The position numbers were made by a program, and so were the translations under genes. This document shows positions 12,803 to 24,085 of a stretch of DNA of 64,000 nucleotides, piece by piece. The notes under the pieces were generated by a model. It saw only the letters and a list, made by a program, of their open reading frames with translations, did not search any database and was not told where the DNA came from. The DNA comes from Rhizophagus irregularis (lineage: Eukaryota; Glomeromycota; Glomeromycetes; Glomerales; Glomeraceae). The DNA lies in assembly GCF_026210795.1 (NCBI RefSeq), contig NC_089446.1, positions 4,121,001 through 4,185,000 on the forward strand. The letters are read 5' to 3'. How positions within the stretch are numbered: the first letter of the stretch is position 1; every line of letters starts with the position of its first letter.

Positions 12803-12905
12803 AATAAATAAATCTGCATTTTATTTATGATATGGAAAACGTGACCATAAATTCTTTTAAGGATATAATTTTATTAAAATAAATCAAAACTCCTATATCA
12901 AGTGA

Positions 12906-15900
12906 CTAAAAAATATATTTATTTACGAAATATTCATTTTGTTTATCAAATCGGGGTACTATGTGAACGACACCATGTATAGACTCTATAGCTACAAAGT
13001 TATATAATTCTATCAATTTTAAGTGAGGACATCCATATAAATATGGGTTCCTTTTAGATTCAAAATCGTACCATTGAATTAATGCGAGATTTAGCGGTGG
13101 GTCTGTTAATACTTCTGCTAACAATAAGGCCTATAAATAATAAATATTTATTAATACTTTTATAATAAATTATTACATAAATTGGAAAAATACCTGTCCA
13201 TAACAAAGTCCTTTGTCTGATATATAATCATTTGATTCTTCAGAATCCATTGAAATAGCTATGTCGCTAAACCATACTTTATTATGATACCTGTTTGTGG
13301 CACGCATTATGGCACCATTTTCCAGTGTTACCGATCCGTATATGTTTATTCGGGTTTCACCAATAATTGTGAAACCATCAAGTAAATCTAGATATAAATC
13401 CAGACAACTTATAAATCTAGCAAAACCAGTCTGCATTTTATTGTCTACGAAATCTTTTTTTTCATTAAAAAATGTATTTGCATCTTGTAAAGAGAATTCA
13501 AAGAGTCTTGCAGAAAATTTACAAGTGCGAGGTGTTTTTGCCGGATTCACTGAATGTTGAGACATTCTAATAGATATTGCTTGACATTTTATCTATTAAT
13601 TTAATTTCCATCTTAAGTTATATAATAAATATATACAATAAATAAAATTTTCAAATACTTACAGTTCGTAAAATCTGAGGTTCGACATCTTTTTTATTGC
13701 TAATTCGGTAGGGTATTTTAACGAAATATTTGTGAAGACTTTCGTAAGTTTCTGTAGTATAGCCATTTATTGCGCCATAAGATCGTATTGAGTCAATAAT
13801 ATGATAAACCCATGAATGCAATTTAGGTAACTTCAAATTGGAAGGAGAAACAAATTTAAAAGCCTTGACAAACATCCGGGCCCATCTATGTATTGCATTC
13901 TAAAACTTAAATGTTAATTTAATTTATTTAATTTAAATTTTTAATTTTACTAAAATTTTAATACATACATTAAATTTCTCCAAGTCACTTTCACTAAATT
14001 CTTCATATCTACTTAAAATATACATTTCATTCCAATATTCGTACAATTTCGTAAGATCATCATTATTTACAAAATTATCTACTTCATTGTTATTTTCATC
14101 ATATAAATTATCAATAACAAATATCATGACTTTCATCAAACTTTGATATTCATTAGCAGTTAATCTTGCAATTGACTGCAGTCCATTGGAAAAAATTTTA
14201 ATGGCGGGAAAACGTGGGATTGCTGCTAGACGGCGATCTACTTCTTCAACTAATTTATTACCATTAACATGTTGCAATTTTAAGATATCGCACGTGAAGA
14301 TAATTTGATAACGAAATAAACCTAAATCTAAATGATGCATTCTGTCAGGAACAGTAGCCAAGTAGATATTTATATTCCTTGATAATATAAATATTTATAA
14401 TTAATAGATATATATGTTATTATAATTATTTCTACTTTTGCATACTTACGGTAAATCCCAAAAAAAATTATGTACAGATTTTATGCAAACAGATCTTTGT
14501 GTATCATTTTCAAAATGTTTACGCATTTCATCATGAGTTCTTAGTATTACATCGTTAACCGATAAGTCTATATTTGCAAGATTTTCCCTTTTAACTAAAC
14601 AGGAGTGACATGGAAGGTTTGAATTGGAGGATTTATAAACTAAACAAAAACTTGCGGCCTCCGGCCAATCTGCAATAATAGTTGAAACTCTAGGATAAAA
14701 CCAGGTATTTTCATTATTTATAAAAAGGTCTATACCATCTTTTAATAAAATAATAGGTTCTAGTAAATGACGTAAAGATTTATGAAAGGTATCACGAACC
14801 AGATCTTTATTTGCAGCTTCTAAAATTGGTAAATATCCCAAAAATTGCTTTGCATCCTGTTTATTACGACGCCATATTGGGATATTACCTAATGTAATAT
14901 ATATTGGATGCAATTGACTTTTTCCTAATGTATCTGTAGTTGTTGCATCTGAATATAAAATAATTGATAATAATTTGGAACCAGTAGGTAAGGATTCTTG
15001 CGTAGTTTTCCACCATTTTCCAGTGTTTTGTTCACTGTAAATACTTTCTCTATTATACTATAAAATAATATAAATAAATTAAAATAAATATTATTTAAAT
15101 TATTGAATTAACTAATATTTACTATTTACCTAATAGTTTTCGTAAGATAGCGCAAAATTTTGTGTTATGTCAGGAACAGTTAAGATATTTTTGATGCACT
15201 GTATTAAGTTTTGATAATAAAGAAAATAATCTTTATCTTTATGTTTTGTTATAAGAACTTTACTAAATTCTAAATTAGAAAACTTCATATTATTCATAAA
15301 TGCTCGTCCCTATTCGATATTTTTTGGTAATGGTGATTCTGTAAGATTTGAATGTTTATTAAAAAAACGTATTATTTCATTACCACCTTTATTATTTATT
15401 TTATATTTCGTTACTAATAACATTAGATCTTTATAAGCATCATTAGGAAATTCTGTGCAAGTTTTGGTATTGAGATTTTTGGGTTCTTCAAAAATTTCAG
15501 GCTCTTCAAAAATTTCAGGCTCTTCAGAAATTTCAAGCTCTTCAGATGAATCTAATATATTTTCAAAGTTACTATCTTCAAGGCTCATCTCTGATATTGC
15601 ACTTCCAATACTGTCAAATGACATATTTTGTACATCATTATCATCATCCACCTAAAATTATAAACCAAAATGAGTTAGTATAATTTGAGCTTTTTTCTTA
15701 AGAGCTTTAAAAAGAATAATCTGGAATAACATAATTACCTCAACTTTATCATTTTCATATTCACTACTTAGATTACTTCTTGTATCCATTTCACTGCTAT
15801 ATTTTTCACTATCATTATTATCATCATCTTCTTCTACTTCTAATTCTACATTTTTTAAGCATTTTTGGGCGTGTTGAGTATATGCAAAGCGTTGACTAAA

Positions 15901-15933
15901 TATTCGCATACAAAGGGGGCATTTGAAACTCAT
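12906..15933 (-). pseudogene. Plavaka-type transposase, seven exons, two in-frame TAG codons
   Basis: Exons are 15933-15739, 15651-15130, 15057-14450, 14377-13969, 13899-13663, 13592-13194 and 13130-12906. All junctions have GT/AG and keep phase, for 864 residues. The N-terminus has a zinc finger CPLCMRIF...HAQKC and then acidic repeats with EEPEIF. Exons 3-4 carry YSDATTTDTLGKSQLHP, ITLGNIPIWRR, IIADWPEAASF, LPCHSCL and VPDRMHHLDLGLF, signatures I associate with Plavaka-like CACTA transposases. The C-terminus ends HIVPRFDKQNEYFVNKYIF. TAG codons stand at 15310-15312 and 15130-15132; a C-to-T change in CAG would explain both. Otherwise the reading frame is open throughout, so decay is recent. 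Confidence 0.8.
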
Positions 15934-17092
15934 GTTGCTAAATTAACGCGTCAAATTTGATGAAAAGTATCAATTCACTATTCAATTTATAAGATTTTGT
16001 GTGCTAATAAAATTATATTGCAAATTTATTGTAAAAATTTAATGAATTATTGAATGGATTACAATTGATTGAGTTTTTTGAATAGATACAACTACGCAAA
16101 TTTACGCATTAATGAATGGAACTGGCTGTAAGAATCTGATGGCTAATGTCGCGGAATAATTCGCAAATTTACGCATTATAGCAAAATTCAAAATATGCGA
16201 AACACTCAGCAATTTTGCTGCCAGTACAACTACGCAAATTTACGCATTAATGAATGGAACTGGCTGTAAGAATCTGGTGGCTAATGTCGCGGAATAATTC
16301 GCAAATTTACGCATTATAGCAAAATTTAAAATATGCGAAACACTCAGCAATTTTGCTGCCAGGAACTTGCCGAGTTCGTGGGCTGGCAAATTTTGAATTT
16401 GCTGTAACGGGCTGTAAGAATCCAGATGGCTAATACGGCTTATTCAATCGGCTAATCATCTGATAATCAGCCGCAAATTTATTGGCTTAACACATTTTAC
16501 AATAATGGACGGATGATCAGCCACAAATTTATGCAATAATCAGTTATAAGCGTTCAAGATCACTATCAATCTAATCAGCCAAATGAATTCACTCGCTGCA
16601 ACTTTTTTTTGCCATGCATACAAGCCCCAACATGTGTAACATGTTATTTTTTTATAAATGGATGTTGATTAATACTTCAATTGTACTATATGCTTTTACG
16701 AGAGTTTTTTTAAAAATTCTCTCATGAAAGCGTTACAATTTTTTTTTCGTAATATCACAATGCAAAATTTTTGCATTAGTTCATTCATTTTTCGTAATAT
16801 TTCGCATTAGTTCATCCATTTTTCGCAATATTTCACAAGTTTTTTTTCTTTTTTAGTATAGAATGGCAGAAATGACGTTATGACAACTTGCCTCCTTTTT
16901 CTGAATCTCTGGTTCATGTATTCTCCCTTTTTCGTATTTTTAGTTCCTCATTTTCAAATTTCTGATTCATGTCTTTCCCCTTTTTCTCATATTTTTCTCC
17001 TTTCGTATTTCTAGTTCCTCTTCAAATTTCTAGTAATATCTTTTTCTCCCTTTCGAGTTTAGTTCATATCTCCTCCCTCACATATTATCCCA
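15934..17092. promoter_or_regulatory. Spacer between divergent transposon genes with a 138-bp direct repeat
   Basis: This 1.16-kb gap separates the transposase start from the accessory-gene start and must hold both promoters (inference). At 16088-16363 a 138-bp unit is present twice in tandem, nearly identical, with ACTACGCAAATTTACGCATT and GCGGAATAATTCGC segments. Further on are repeated CGCAATATTTC and CGTAATATTTC motifs near 16740-16840 and pyrimidine-rich sequence up to the accessory start. The TTACGC words recur in the arrays at 10.6-11.1 and 19.5-20.0 kb. Confidence 0.5.
16088..16363 (+). repeat. Two tandem copies of a 138-bp unit
   Basis: Copy 1 is 16088-16225 and copy 2 is 16226-16363. 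They differ at only a few bases, for example GATGG against GGTGG after AAGAATCT. Each unit contains CAAATTTACGCATT twice. Confidence 0.85.
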
Positions 17093-18449
17093 ATGGCTAC
17101 AAAACGTGGTAAAAAACGAAATATTGATGATAATGAAAGAATCTCAAGACGTAATACTGAGAAGAGTAGTGAAGCCGAGAAACGAATAAGATTATCAGAC
17201 GATAATGTTGAAGGTATATATGACATGATATGTATCATATTTTTTATAAGAAATTATATAATATATAGTAATTATATTTTATTGTTAAAGTTAATAAAAA
17301 ACAATAGAAAAACTATTAAGAACCAATTCGCAGATAATTTCTAAGCTTGAAATTCTTATTACCGGACAAAAAAATCTTGAAACCCGTCTCTCGGATATAG
17401 AAAAAAAGCTCAACGATGATAACAAAAATAATAATACAATAGATCCGGAGTATATAAAGGTAATAAAGATGAATATTATTTAATGTAAACCTGAAATGCT
17501 AACTTCATTTGATTAGGAGCTCGTTAAGAAGGTGTCAAAAATTTTATTTGAAAATTTTGTTTATCCTTCGCAAGAAGAGTACAGACTTGCTACCGAAAAA
17601 TATTTAAAAGACGAAAATCCAGAATTTATACGCCAGTTCAAAAAAAATCAATGGATTCTTTTTTTCGAAAAAAAAATTGCCCCAACTGTAAGTTAAAGCA
17701 ATTATGAATTTTATTAAATTTCATACTAATATTTTTTTAATAGTTAGTACAACAACATAGGAGTATAAGAGGGACGTTCACGTCCAGAGTAAAAGATGTA
17801 ATGTATTCCGTTTATGAAGCAACTGGGCATAAATTACCATCCATTAACACTCAGGCTAGTCCGTCAAAGATTCAGGAATGGAAGAGTAAGCCGGAGGTGA
17901 AAAGATGTTACAACATCCTATTTAAAAAGGTTAAAGATGGACAACCTACGACATATATGTCGCTGATAATTGATAAGTTGCGAAAAGATAATAAAAATCC
18001 CTCAAAAACACAAATAGCGTATGCGATTAGCATATGTGAAACGTACTTAAATCCTAATAATCAAAACATTCAAATGAGTGAAAGTATAATAAAGTCGAAG
18101 ATAATCAACAACTTAGTAAGTTTTTAATTTACAATTTGCAAAATGTGAATTATTTGAATTACAGTTTATTTATTTATTTGTTGATTTTTAGCAAAAGTTG
18201 GAAAATAGGGATAAATTTACACATTCGGACGACGATTCTCATGATGGTAATGATGTAGATGATGGTGGTAATGGAGCAGCTGACGATGGAGCAGGTGCTG
18301 CGACTAACGATGGAGCAGGTGCTGCGGTTAATGATGGCATAGCTGACGATGATATACTTTCTAGTGACTCTTATAATACAGAGGAGGAAGGTCGGTATGT
18401 AGATAGTTTATTAGAGAATTATGGGTTGCATAGGAAACAAAAGAAATAA
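17093..18449 (+). CDS. Accessory protein of the Plavaka-type element, five exons
   Basis: Exons are 17093-17213, 17308-17459, 17517-17687, 17744-18115 and 18192-18449. All junctions are GT/AG and in phase, giving an intact 357-residue protein. The N-terminus is basic (MATKRGKKRNID, nuclear-localisation-like). A coiled-coil-like stretch follows (ILITGQKNLETRLSDIEKKL), then a helical domain with YPSQEEYRLATEKYL and IRGTFTSRVKDVMY. The C-terminus is acidic with a repeated GAGAA unit (DDGAGAATNDGAGAAVND). It is divergent from the transposase and lies within the same inverted repeats. By position it could play the DNA-binding role that TnpA plays in CACTA elements (inference). I do not recognise a named domain. 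Confidence 0.72.
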
Positions 18450-18527
18450 ATATTATTTTTTATATATATCACACGTAATAGCATTTTTTTTACTATAATA
18501 ATATAGTTTTAATAAATAAAATAGTTA

Positions 18528-18711
18528 TTAATTCTTAACAATACAGGTGTGACATAAATAAATCGTGGCTGAAATTTGTGTTCAATTTGTGTTGATAATT
18601 CTGGTAAAAAATTTGTTAATTTTGGCCAAATTTCGTTAAATTTGTTAAATTTGTGTTGAATTTGTGTTGATAATTTTTAATTTATTACGAGGGGATGATA
18701 TTTAGTAATTG
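18528..18711 (-). repeat. Right inverted repeat of the Plavaka-type element
   Basis: This is the reverse-complement partner of 12608-12802. Its outer end is GATATTTAGTAATTG at 18711. It starts 79 bp after the stop codon of the accessory gene. Confidence 0.8.
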
Positions 18712-19500
18712 TTTTTCTGGCCAATCAAAATTAGGCTGATCCTTGCATGTGATTTAATCATTTAATCATGCACGCGTTTTTTGTCTTATTTATTTTTGTC
18801 TCTTATTTCTTTATTCTTTTGTTCAATATTTTTAATTTTTTTGTCTCTTCTTTCTATTATTTCTTTAATTATATACAAACAATATATTTACATATATTTC
18901 ATAATTTATTGCTTTGCAGGTATAGAAATATTTGTTTATTAATACTAATTATTTTCATTTTTTTTTACCTCTTTGTTACTTTGTATCGTAATACTAACAA
19001 TAATATCCATGTTTTCTTTATTCCTTTTTACTTGTACTTTAATACTAACGATACTAACAATACTAACAATACTAACAACATGTTTATTTTTTCCTTTCTC
19101 TTTATTTCTTTATTCTTTTGTTCAATTACTTTGCAGGTATAGAAATATTTATTTATTAATACTAATTATTTTAATATTAACGCATTTTTTTTACCTCTTT
19201 GTTACTTTATGTCGTAATACTAACAATACTATCTACGTTTCCTTTATTCCTTTTTACTTGTACTTTAATACTAACGATAATATCCATATTTCTTTTACTC
19301 CTTTTACTGTTTCTTTAACTCTTTTTACCTTAATACTAACAATATTTCTTTTATCTTTATATCTAATACTAACGTTACTATAGCTGTTTCTCTTCTTTTT
19401 ACGTCTAATAATATTGTTACTCTTTACTCTTTCTTTTTTTACTTTTATGTATTCTGTATATTAATAAATACTTGTAATTTTTTATGGTTTAATAAAATTA
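18712..19500. repeat. Non-coding repeat tract: 217-bp tandem duplication and ACTAAC motifs
   Basis: A segment starting TTGCAGGTATAGAAATATTT occurs at about 18915 and again 217 bp later at about 19132, followed by matching TTACCTCTTTGTTACTTT and CCTTTTTACTTGTACTTT stretches. Runs of ATACTAACRATACTAACAAT are scattered through it. Open frames across this tract encode only Phe/Leu/Ile/Tyr-rich peptides and are an effect of pyrimidine-rich DNA, so I do not call genes here. Confidence 0.65.
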
Positions 19501-19559
19501 TATCTAATAAAACATACATTATATAAACTTATAGTACAGAAAATGAAGTATTATTTTTG

Positions 19560-20020
19560 AAACATTACGAAATATTAAGTTGTGTAAAATCACAGAATAT
19601 TACGAATCGTCAAATTATGGAGCATTACGCATCATAGAATTTCGAAATATTTTAAAAAGTTGCGAAGTATTACGCAGTAAAATTACGGAATATTACGAAT
19701 CGTAAAATTATGAAGCTTTGCATATAGTAATATTTCGAAATATTTTAAAAAGTTACAAAATATTACGCTTACGCAAACTTGCGGCAGGTCTGAAAACTTA
19801 TGAAATATTATGTAAAATTACGAAATATTGCGAACCGCAAAATTACGGAATATTACAAATCGTAAAATTATGAAGCTTTGCATATCGTAATATTTCGAAA
19901 TATTTTAAAAAGTTACGAAATATTACGCTTACGCAAACTTGCGGCGGGTCTGGAAGCTTACGAAATATTATGATGTGTAAACTTGCGCAACTTTTCGCAC
20001 TATATAATTTCCTGATGTGA
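19560..20020 (-). repeat. TTACG-rich array, 160-bp period, inverted relative to 10.6-11.1 kb
   Basis: AATTACGGAATATTAC occurs at 19681 and 19841, giving a 160-bp period with GAAGCTTTGCATAT and CGCAAACTTGCGGC inside. On the minus strand the array starts at about 20020 with ACATCAGGAAATTATATAG, matching the start of the array at 10571. It then continues with TTGCGCAAGTTTACA, also matching. No genes are present. Confidence 0.7.
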
Positions 20021-20124
20021 TATAGTATACATAATATAGTAGGTGACAATCGTGTATAAAGTGAATACTATACAATATAAAAAAATTTTAAGCATTACAT
20101 TTTGTTAAGATTTACTTAAAAAGT

Positions 20125-21323
20125 TTAATTTACTTTATTAATCACATTTTTTCTCATTTGCTGTGTACAGTATTTTGGTAATGACTCGTGCGCTTTTAGT
20201 AAAGATTGTGACTCTTTAGTTTTATCAAATAACTCAACGGTATCTGGTCTTTTCCAAATCCAATTTAAAGTACCAATATAATTCCCACTATAGTAACGAT
20301 ATAATATAATATTAAATGGAAGTTCTATTCCTTCCAAATATACAGCTTGAAAAACATTATGTGGAATAAGATCGTCAATGCAGATAGGATCATACTCAGC
20401 CTTATCTTGCATTAAATTAATAATATCAGTATATTTATTACTCATTGATGAAGTTTTATTAATATCTAATACTTTTATGTGATCAATCCCATTTCATATA
20501 GGTATACTACTGCTATGAATAATGCGCATCCTATTATTTACATTATCTAAATATTCTACATACTTTTTTGATATCGCACATAATTGAATAACTTTATCGA
20601 TAAATTGTTCCCATTTTTTATCACTTGCCTACGGTTGAATTAATGAATTTTCTAGAACTTCTACATAACTTTTCAAAGTTTTTGCTTGAATTTCTATTTT
20701 TTTATGATGTGAATTATTATAGTATTGATTATAAGATGAACTTGCTTTATATTCTGGTAATTCTTTTATAAATTTTGGAAAATGATATGATTGTTGAATA
20801 AACTTGCTGCAATATAGATCAATATACCAGATAAGGTTACTCAAACAGGATACAAACTGTACCCCAGAAGTTGTGTGAGCGTTCCCAAACCACCCAAGTT
20901 TTTGGATTTTTAAAAGATCAATAACGTGATTATATAAAAGGTTATTTTGGTGGTTAAACCTTGTGCTAGAGGAAGATAAATATTTGTAGCATTACTTATT
21001 AAAATATTAAAGGCATTTTTGTGAATTTCTGCTTGAGAATTATTGATATCATCATAATCATCATTCCATATAAATCTAATATGTGTAGCCTTTAAAAAAA
21101 TTAATATTTCTAAGTTTTCTTGAATTCCTTTTAATATTATATGCCAATCTTTTGAATTATCTTTTTGAAAGTCAACTGATATATTCGCGTTTGGTATATC
21201 ATTAGTAGAAAAAGCCAACTTTAAAAGATCAGATAAAAGTCCAGGAGGTTCAATACTTATTGCTGAAGATTTGACAATTTGTTTCCCGTTTTGATATACA
21301 GAAACTAAAAGGTATAATCTCAT
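20125..21323 (-). pseudogene. Intronless 399-residue hypothetical gene, broken
   Basis: One gene can be followed from ATG at 21323 to the stop at 20125. It reads MRLYLLVSVYQNGK at the start and LLKIQKLGWFGNAHTT in the middle, then WYIDLYCSKFIQQSYH and WIWKRPDTVELFD, and ends at INKVN. A one-base loss near the T run at 20945-20948 shifts the frame. TAG at 20629-20631 and TGA at 20494-20496 interrupt it; each differs by one C-to-T change from CAG and CGA. With the lost base counted, the length is 400 codons. I recognise no domain. It might be a transposon accessory gene or a fungal paralogous-family member; nothing nearby decides this. Confidence 0.5.
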
Positions 21324-21669
21324 GATTTTACACGAAATTTTATACTCAAAAAGGTACGTGTTTATTTAAAGAAATAACAACGAAAACAAAGAACTTGAGC
21401 GAAGAAAGAAAAAAAAATCTGTGAACAAAGAACCAGTAATATTACTTTAACAGGTAACACAACATTGCATAAAGGATAAAAAATGTTCTGAATATTGATA
21501 TGCATTTATTGCATTAGCGATCATGTGAATTTATCAATTTATTGAACTTTTATATTTATTTTATAGTGAAAAAATTTAATATTAATATTTATACTTAAAA
21601 ACTGAATATTCAGGGGGGAATATATTTACTTTGCATTTTTCTAGTATCTATATAAAATGTAAATTTTTG
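21324..21669. other. AT-rich spacer upstream of the LTR-like sequence
   Basis: Nothing coding is visible on either strand. A GGGGGGAATATATTTACTTT segment at about 21613 resembles the G-rich tract at 21670. Confidence 0.4.
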
Positions 21670-22424
21670 AGGGGGGGATTTTGTTAAACATAATTGTTAA
21701 TTGGAATGGCCTAAGTATGAGTTGACTGCAATGTATCCAAGGCTCATGCAAATTGATAGACCACCATAGGTGGTTAGTACTCCTGCCTGTACTATTATAT
21801 CTCCATAGAGTACTAAAATGCTTTTAACAAAGTCATAGGACTATCTGGCATATCAGATATACTAGAATTGCAGTATGGGACTATTATCCCTTGGTTATCT
21901 GAAGTCAAATGACCATTTCTAGGACTCGCTATACCAGTCTACCAATGATCATATCTACTACCTTACCATTCAGTAAACATCATTTCAGCTCTCCCTAAGG
22001 GTACGAGATCTTCAATGCAGTTGGTAGCTGTACACGCAGTAATATTCATAGCAATGATCGTTGGCTGAACGATCTGAACTTGTGTCCTATTAATTGGTCA
22101 GATCAATAGGAAGTGTAGACGCAGGACCCCGAACAATATATATATAGGTCAGATAAAAAATTCAAAATTTACTAAGGTCAATAAGCAAATATTTTTCATG
22201 TCTGCTAAGCAAACTTTTATCTAACCCATAAATTTTTTACACTGCTAAGCAATTTATTTTATGACATATATATATTTATATATAATTTTTTTTATAAAAT
22301 ATGTATATAAAAAAAACTAAAAAAACAAAAATTTTTGAAATAAAGTATGGATAAAGCTATTATTATTTTTTTGTAATATTACAACTTATAAATGTTTCTT
22401 ATTAATATTTCGTATATCTGTTCT

Positions 22425-22560
22425 GTGACTTCAGAGCGTAATTTAGGCACTTTAGTCAAAGGAAACATCCAAAACCTTCTTAAGTAAAGTTGTTCAGCAG
22501 GTTCGAATCTACTTACATATAAATTTTTATCACGATTGAATAGATATTTATGGATTTATT
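22425..22560 (+). repeat. Dispersed copy of the 181-735 satellite unit
   Basis: ACTTCAGAGCGTAATTTAGG, CACTTTAGTCAAA, GTTGTTCAGCAGGTTCG and TTTATGGATTTATTTATG correspond in order to the unit of the first array. In this copy GGTTCGAATCT matches the B-box consensus of tRNA-type promoters. Confidence 0.6.
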
Positions 22561-22622
22561 TATGTTTTTTGTAACGCCACCAATACGCGGAATTTTTATT
22601 TTTAAAATTGGATAAATCTAAT

Positions 22623-22935
22623 TGTAACAGCCTGTTACACGTCTTATTTGTAACAACCCCCAATTTTATCCAATTAAAATTTAAGATCAGACGTAATGTA
22701 AACAAAAACAAAAGATCAGTCGTGTAACTAAGACAAAAGAATTTTTTAAAAAATTTCAAGAAACTGCTTATAACTTAAAATTTTGTCTATGAAACTGTCT
22801 TAAATACATTAAGTAAAAGTTTTCCAAATTAAATTTTGCATATAAAAATTTTATTTGTGAAACACATATTAAATTTATTATTAAAAAAAAATAAAAAAAG
22901 GATGTTACAAATAAGATATGTAACAGGCTGTTACA
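22623..22935. repeat. Nested inverted repeat with TGTAACAGCCTGTTACA ends
   Basis: An arm of about 34 bp (TGTAACAGCCTGTTACACG then TCTTATTTGTAACA) at 22623-22656 is matched in inverse orientation at 22903-22935. The enclosed 250 bp is AT-rich and non-coding. It is probably a small MITE or a hairpin-forming part of the surrounding element. Confidence 0.55.
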
Positions 22936-23842
22936 AATACATTTTTTCTTTAAAATTTACTGTAAAATTTGTCAAAAAAAATATTTTTAAAAAATTTTCT
23001 AAGTAAAAATGAAATAACTTTTACTGATTATTACAAAAAATTATAGTGTAAAATTATAAAAAAAACAGAAAAACACTTATTTTTCTTGCTCTCATTTTTA
23101 ATATATATTTTTTAACTGTTACACGGACGTGTATATGATTTATAATTTTAATGTTACGCGGACGCGTATTTGTTTTATCAAAAACACATTACACAATCAC
23201 GTCTAAAAATAATTCCTGTATTACGTATACAATTAACTTATTCTTTGTATTAAAAATAGTAAATTTTTTTTACACAAACATGTTTATAACTTTGTTTACA
23301 TATTTTATTAAATTTTTTTAATGTGAAAAATGTAAATATATATATATATATTAAAAAAATCTATCCTGCTACACAAATATATATCTGACTATTAATAATT
23401 TAATACTCTGCTACGCATAATTATATCTGACTATTTAAAAATTATGGTATCAAATAAGCAATAATAAATCTCACATAGGAAAAATTTTTATATGTTGGTT
23501 AAGCAAACTCAAAACCTACCTTTATATATATTGTTCGGGATCCTGTAGACGCTTTAGGCCATTACACTAGGAATACCAATCCCTCTATGTAAGAAAAAAA
23601 AAGTTTAAATAAGATTATTAGATTAATATATAGTATCACGTAATGCACATAATACATAATTACAAAATATCGACCAAAAAGTTATTGGTCAATTTTTTTT
23701 CATTAATTTTACCGATTTTTGCCATTAGTCAAAAAATGGTACAAATCACATGACCAATCAGCAAAAATCATGCCAAAAGCTCTTAACAGTTGAAAGTTTT
23801 AATTTCAACCAATAACAAGTATCCAATAGCAATTGGGTTCTT

Positions 23843-24085
23843 TTGGATGTATTTGAAGAAATTACATCCACATTCTTTAAAAGTAAAATGAAAGTTGGCA
23901 CCAATTTTGAAATTTGGCTTAATTTAGTAAGAACAGAACAATTGGCTGATTATAAGAAAGATTCAACCATATGCGAAAAAGAAAAGAAATTTATGAAAGA
24001 AGTTAAGCTTAATATTGTTAAAGCATATTTTAGTGGAGTTGATGAAAATTTAAAGGATTTTATTGCTGATGATGACAAAATGTAG
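23843..24085 (+). CDS. Weak 80-residue open frame, possible gene fragment
   Basis: The frame encodes a charged helical peptide (FKSKMKVGTNFEIWL, FMKEVKLNIVKAYFSG, DFIADDDKM) and lacks an ATG at the position where it opens. Its composition is more protein-like than its surroundings, which are AT-rich. No domain is recognised. It could be the last exon of a decayed gene. From 24086 to 24902 I see no further gene. Confidence 0.25.
   Translation: MDVFEEITSTFFKSKMKVGTNFEIWLNLVRTEQLADYKKDSTICEKEKKFMKEVKLNIVKAYFSGVDENLKDFIADDDKM

Larger units (their letters stand above)
12608..18711. mobile_element. Plavaka-type (CACTA superfamily) DNA transposon, 6.1 kb
   Basis: The sequence 12608-12802 reappears as its reverse complement at 18528-18711, beginning CAATTACTAAATATCATCCCC and including TTGGCCAAAATTAACAAA, with only a few differences. 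Between the arms are a transposase gene on the minus strand (12906-15933) and an accessory gene on the plus strand (17093-18449), divergent around a repeat-bearing spacer. The two-gene layout matches CACTA-type elements (family knowledge). I could not find a convincing target-site duplication directly outside 12608/18711, so the true ends may lie further out. The only visible damage to the transposase is two in-frame TAG codons. Confidence 0.75.
22122..23545. mobile_element. 1.4-kb non-autonomous DNA transposon with 6-bp duplication TAGACG
   Basis: The left end CAGGACCCCGAACAATATA and the right end, reverse complemented, CAGGATCCCGAACAATATA form terminal inverted repeats of about 28 bp with few mismatches. 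TAGACG stands directly outside both ends (22116-22121 and 23546-23551). There is no transposase. Inside are a copy of the satellite seen at 181-735, a nested inverted repeat (22623-22935), and AT-rich filler with TGCTAAGCAAA-type and CTGCTACRC repeats near the ends. The superfamily is not clear to me. Six-base duplications occur in Dada and a few other groups. Confidence 0.72.
21670..23620 (+). mobile_element. Probable 3' LTR with polypurine tract, split by a DNA element
   Basis: GAGGGGGGGATTT at about 21669-21681 looks like a polypurine tract, and is directly followed by TGTTAAACATAATTGTTA, a typical LTR start. The sequence up to 22121 continues after the inserted element at 23546 (GCTTTAGGCCATTACAC...), ending in unclear sequence near 23600. 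Short inverted segments (GGAATGGCCTAA and TTAGGCCATT) lie near its two ends. No retrotransposon coding sequence remains beside it, and I cannot fix the 3' end or a duplication. The call rests on pattern only. Confidence 0.35.

Noticed and set aside
12608-18711. CACTA terminal motif at the Plavaka-type ends
   Set aside because: The arms begin CAATTACTAAATATC and not CACTA, and no 3-bp duplication is seen, so I did not claim the exact termini.
18768-19383. Two hydrophobic frames as membrane proteins
   Set aside because: They overlap each other in different frames across a pyrimidine-rich duplicated tract, and the composition alone explains the Phe/Leu/Ile content.
22499-22509. tRNA gene suggested by GGTTCGAATCT
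   Set aside because: No acceptor stem or cloverleaf can be drawn around it; it is treated as a B-box-like word in a repeat.
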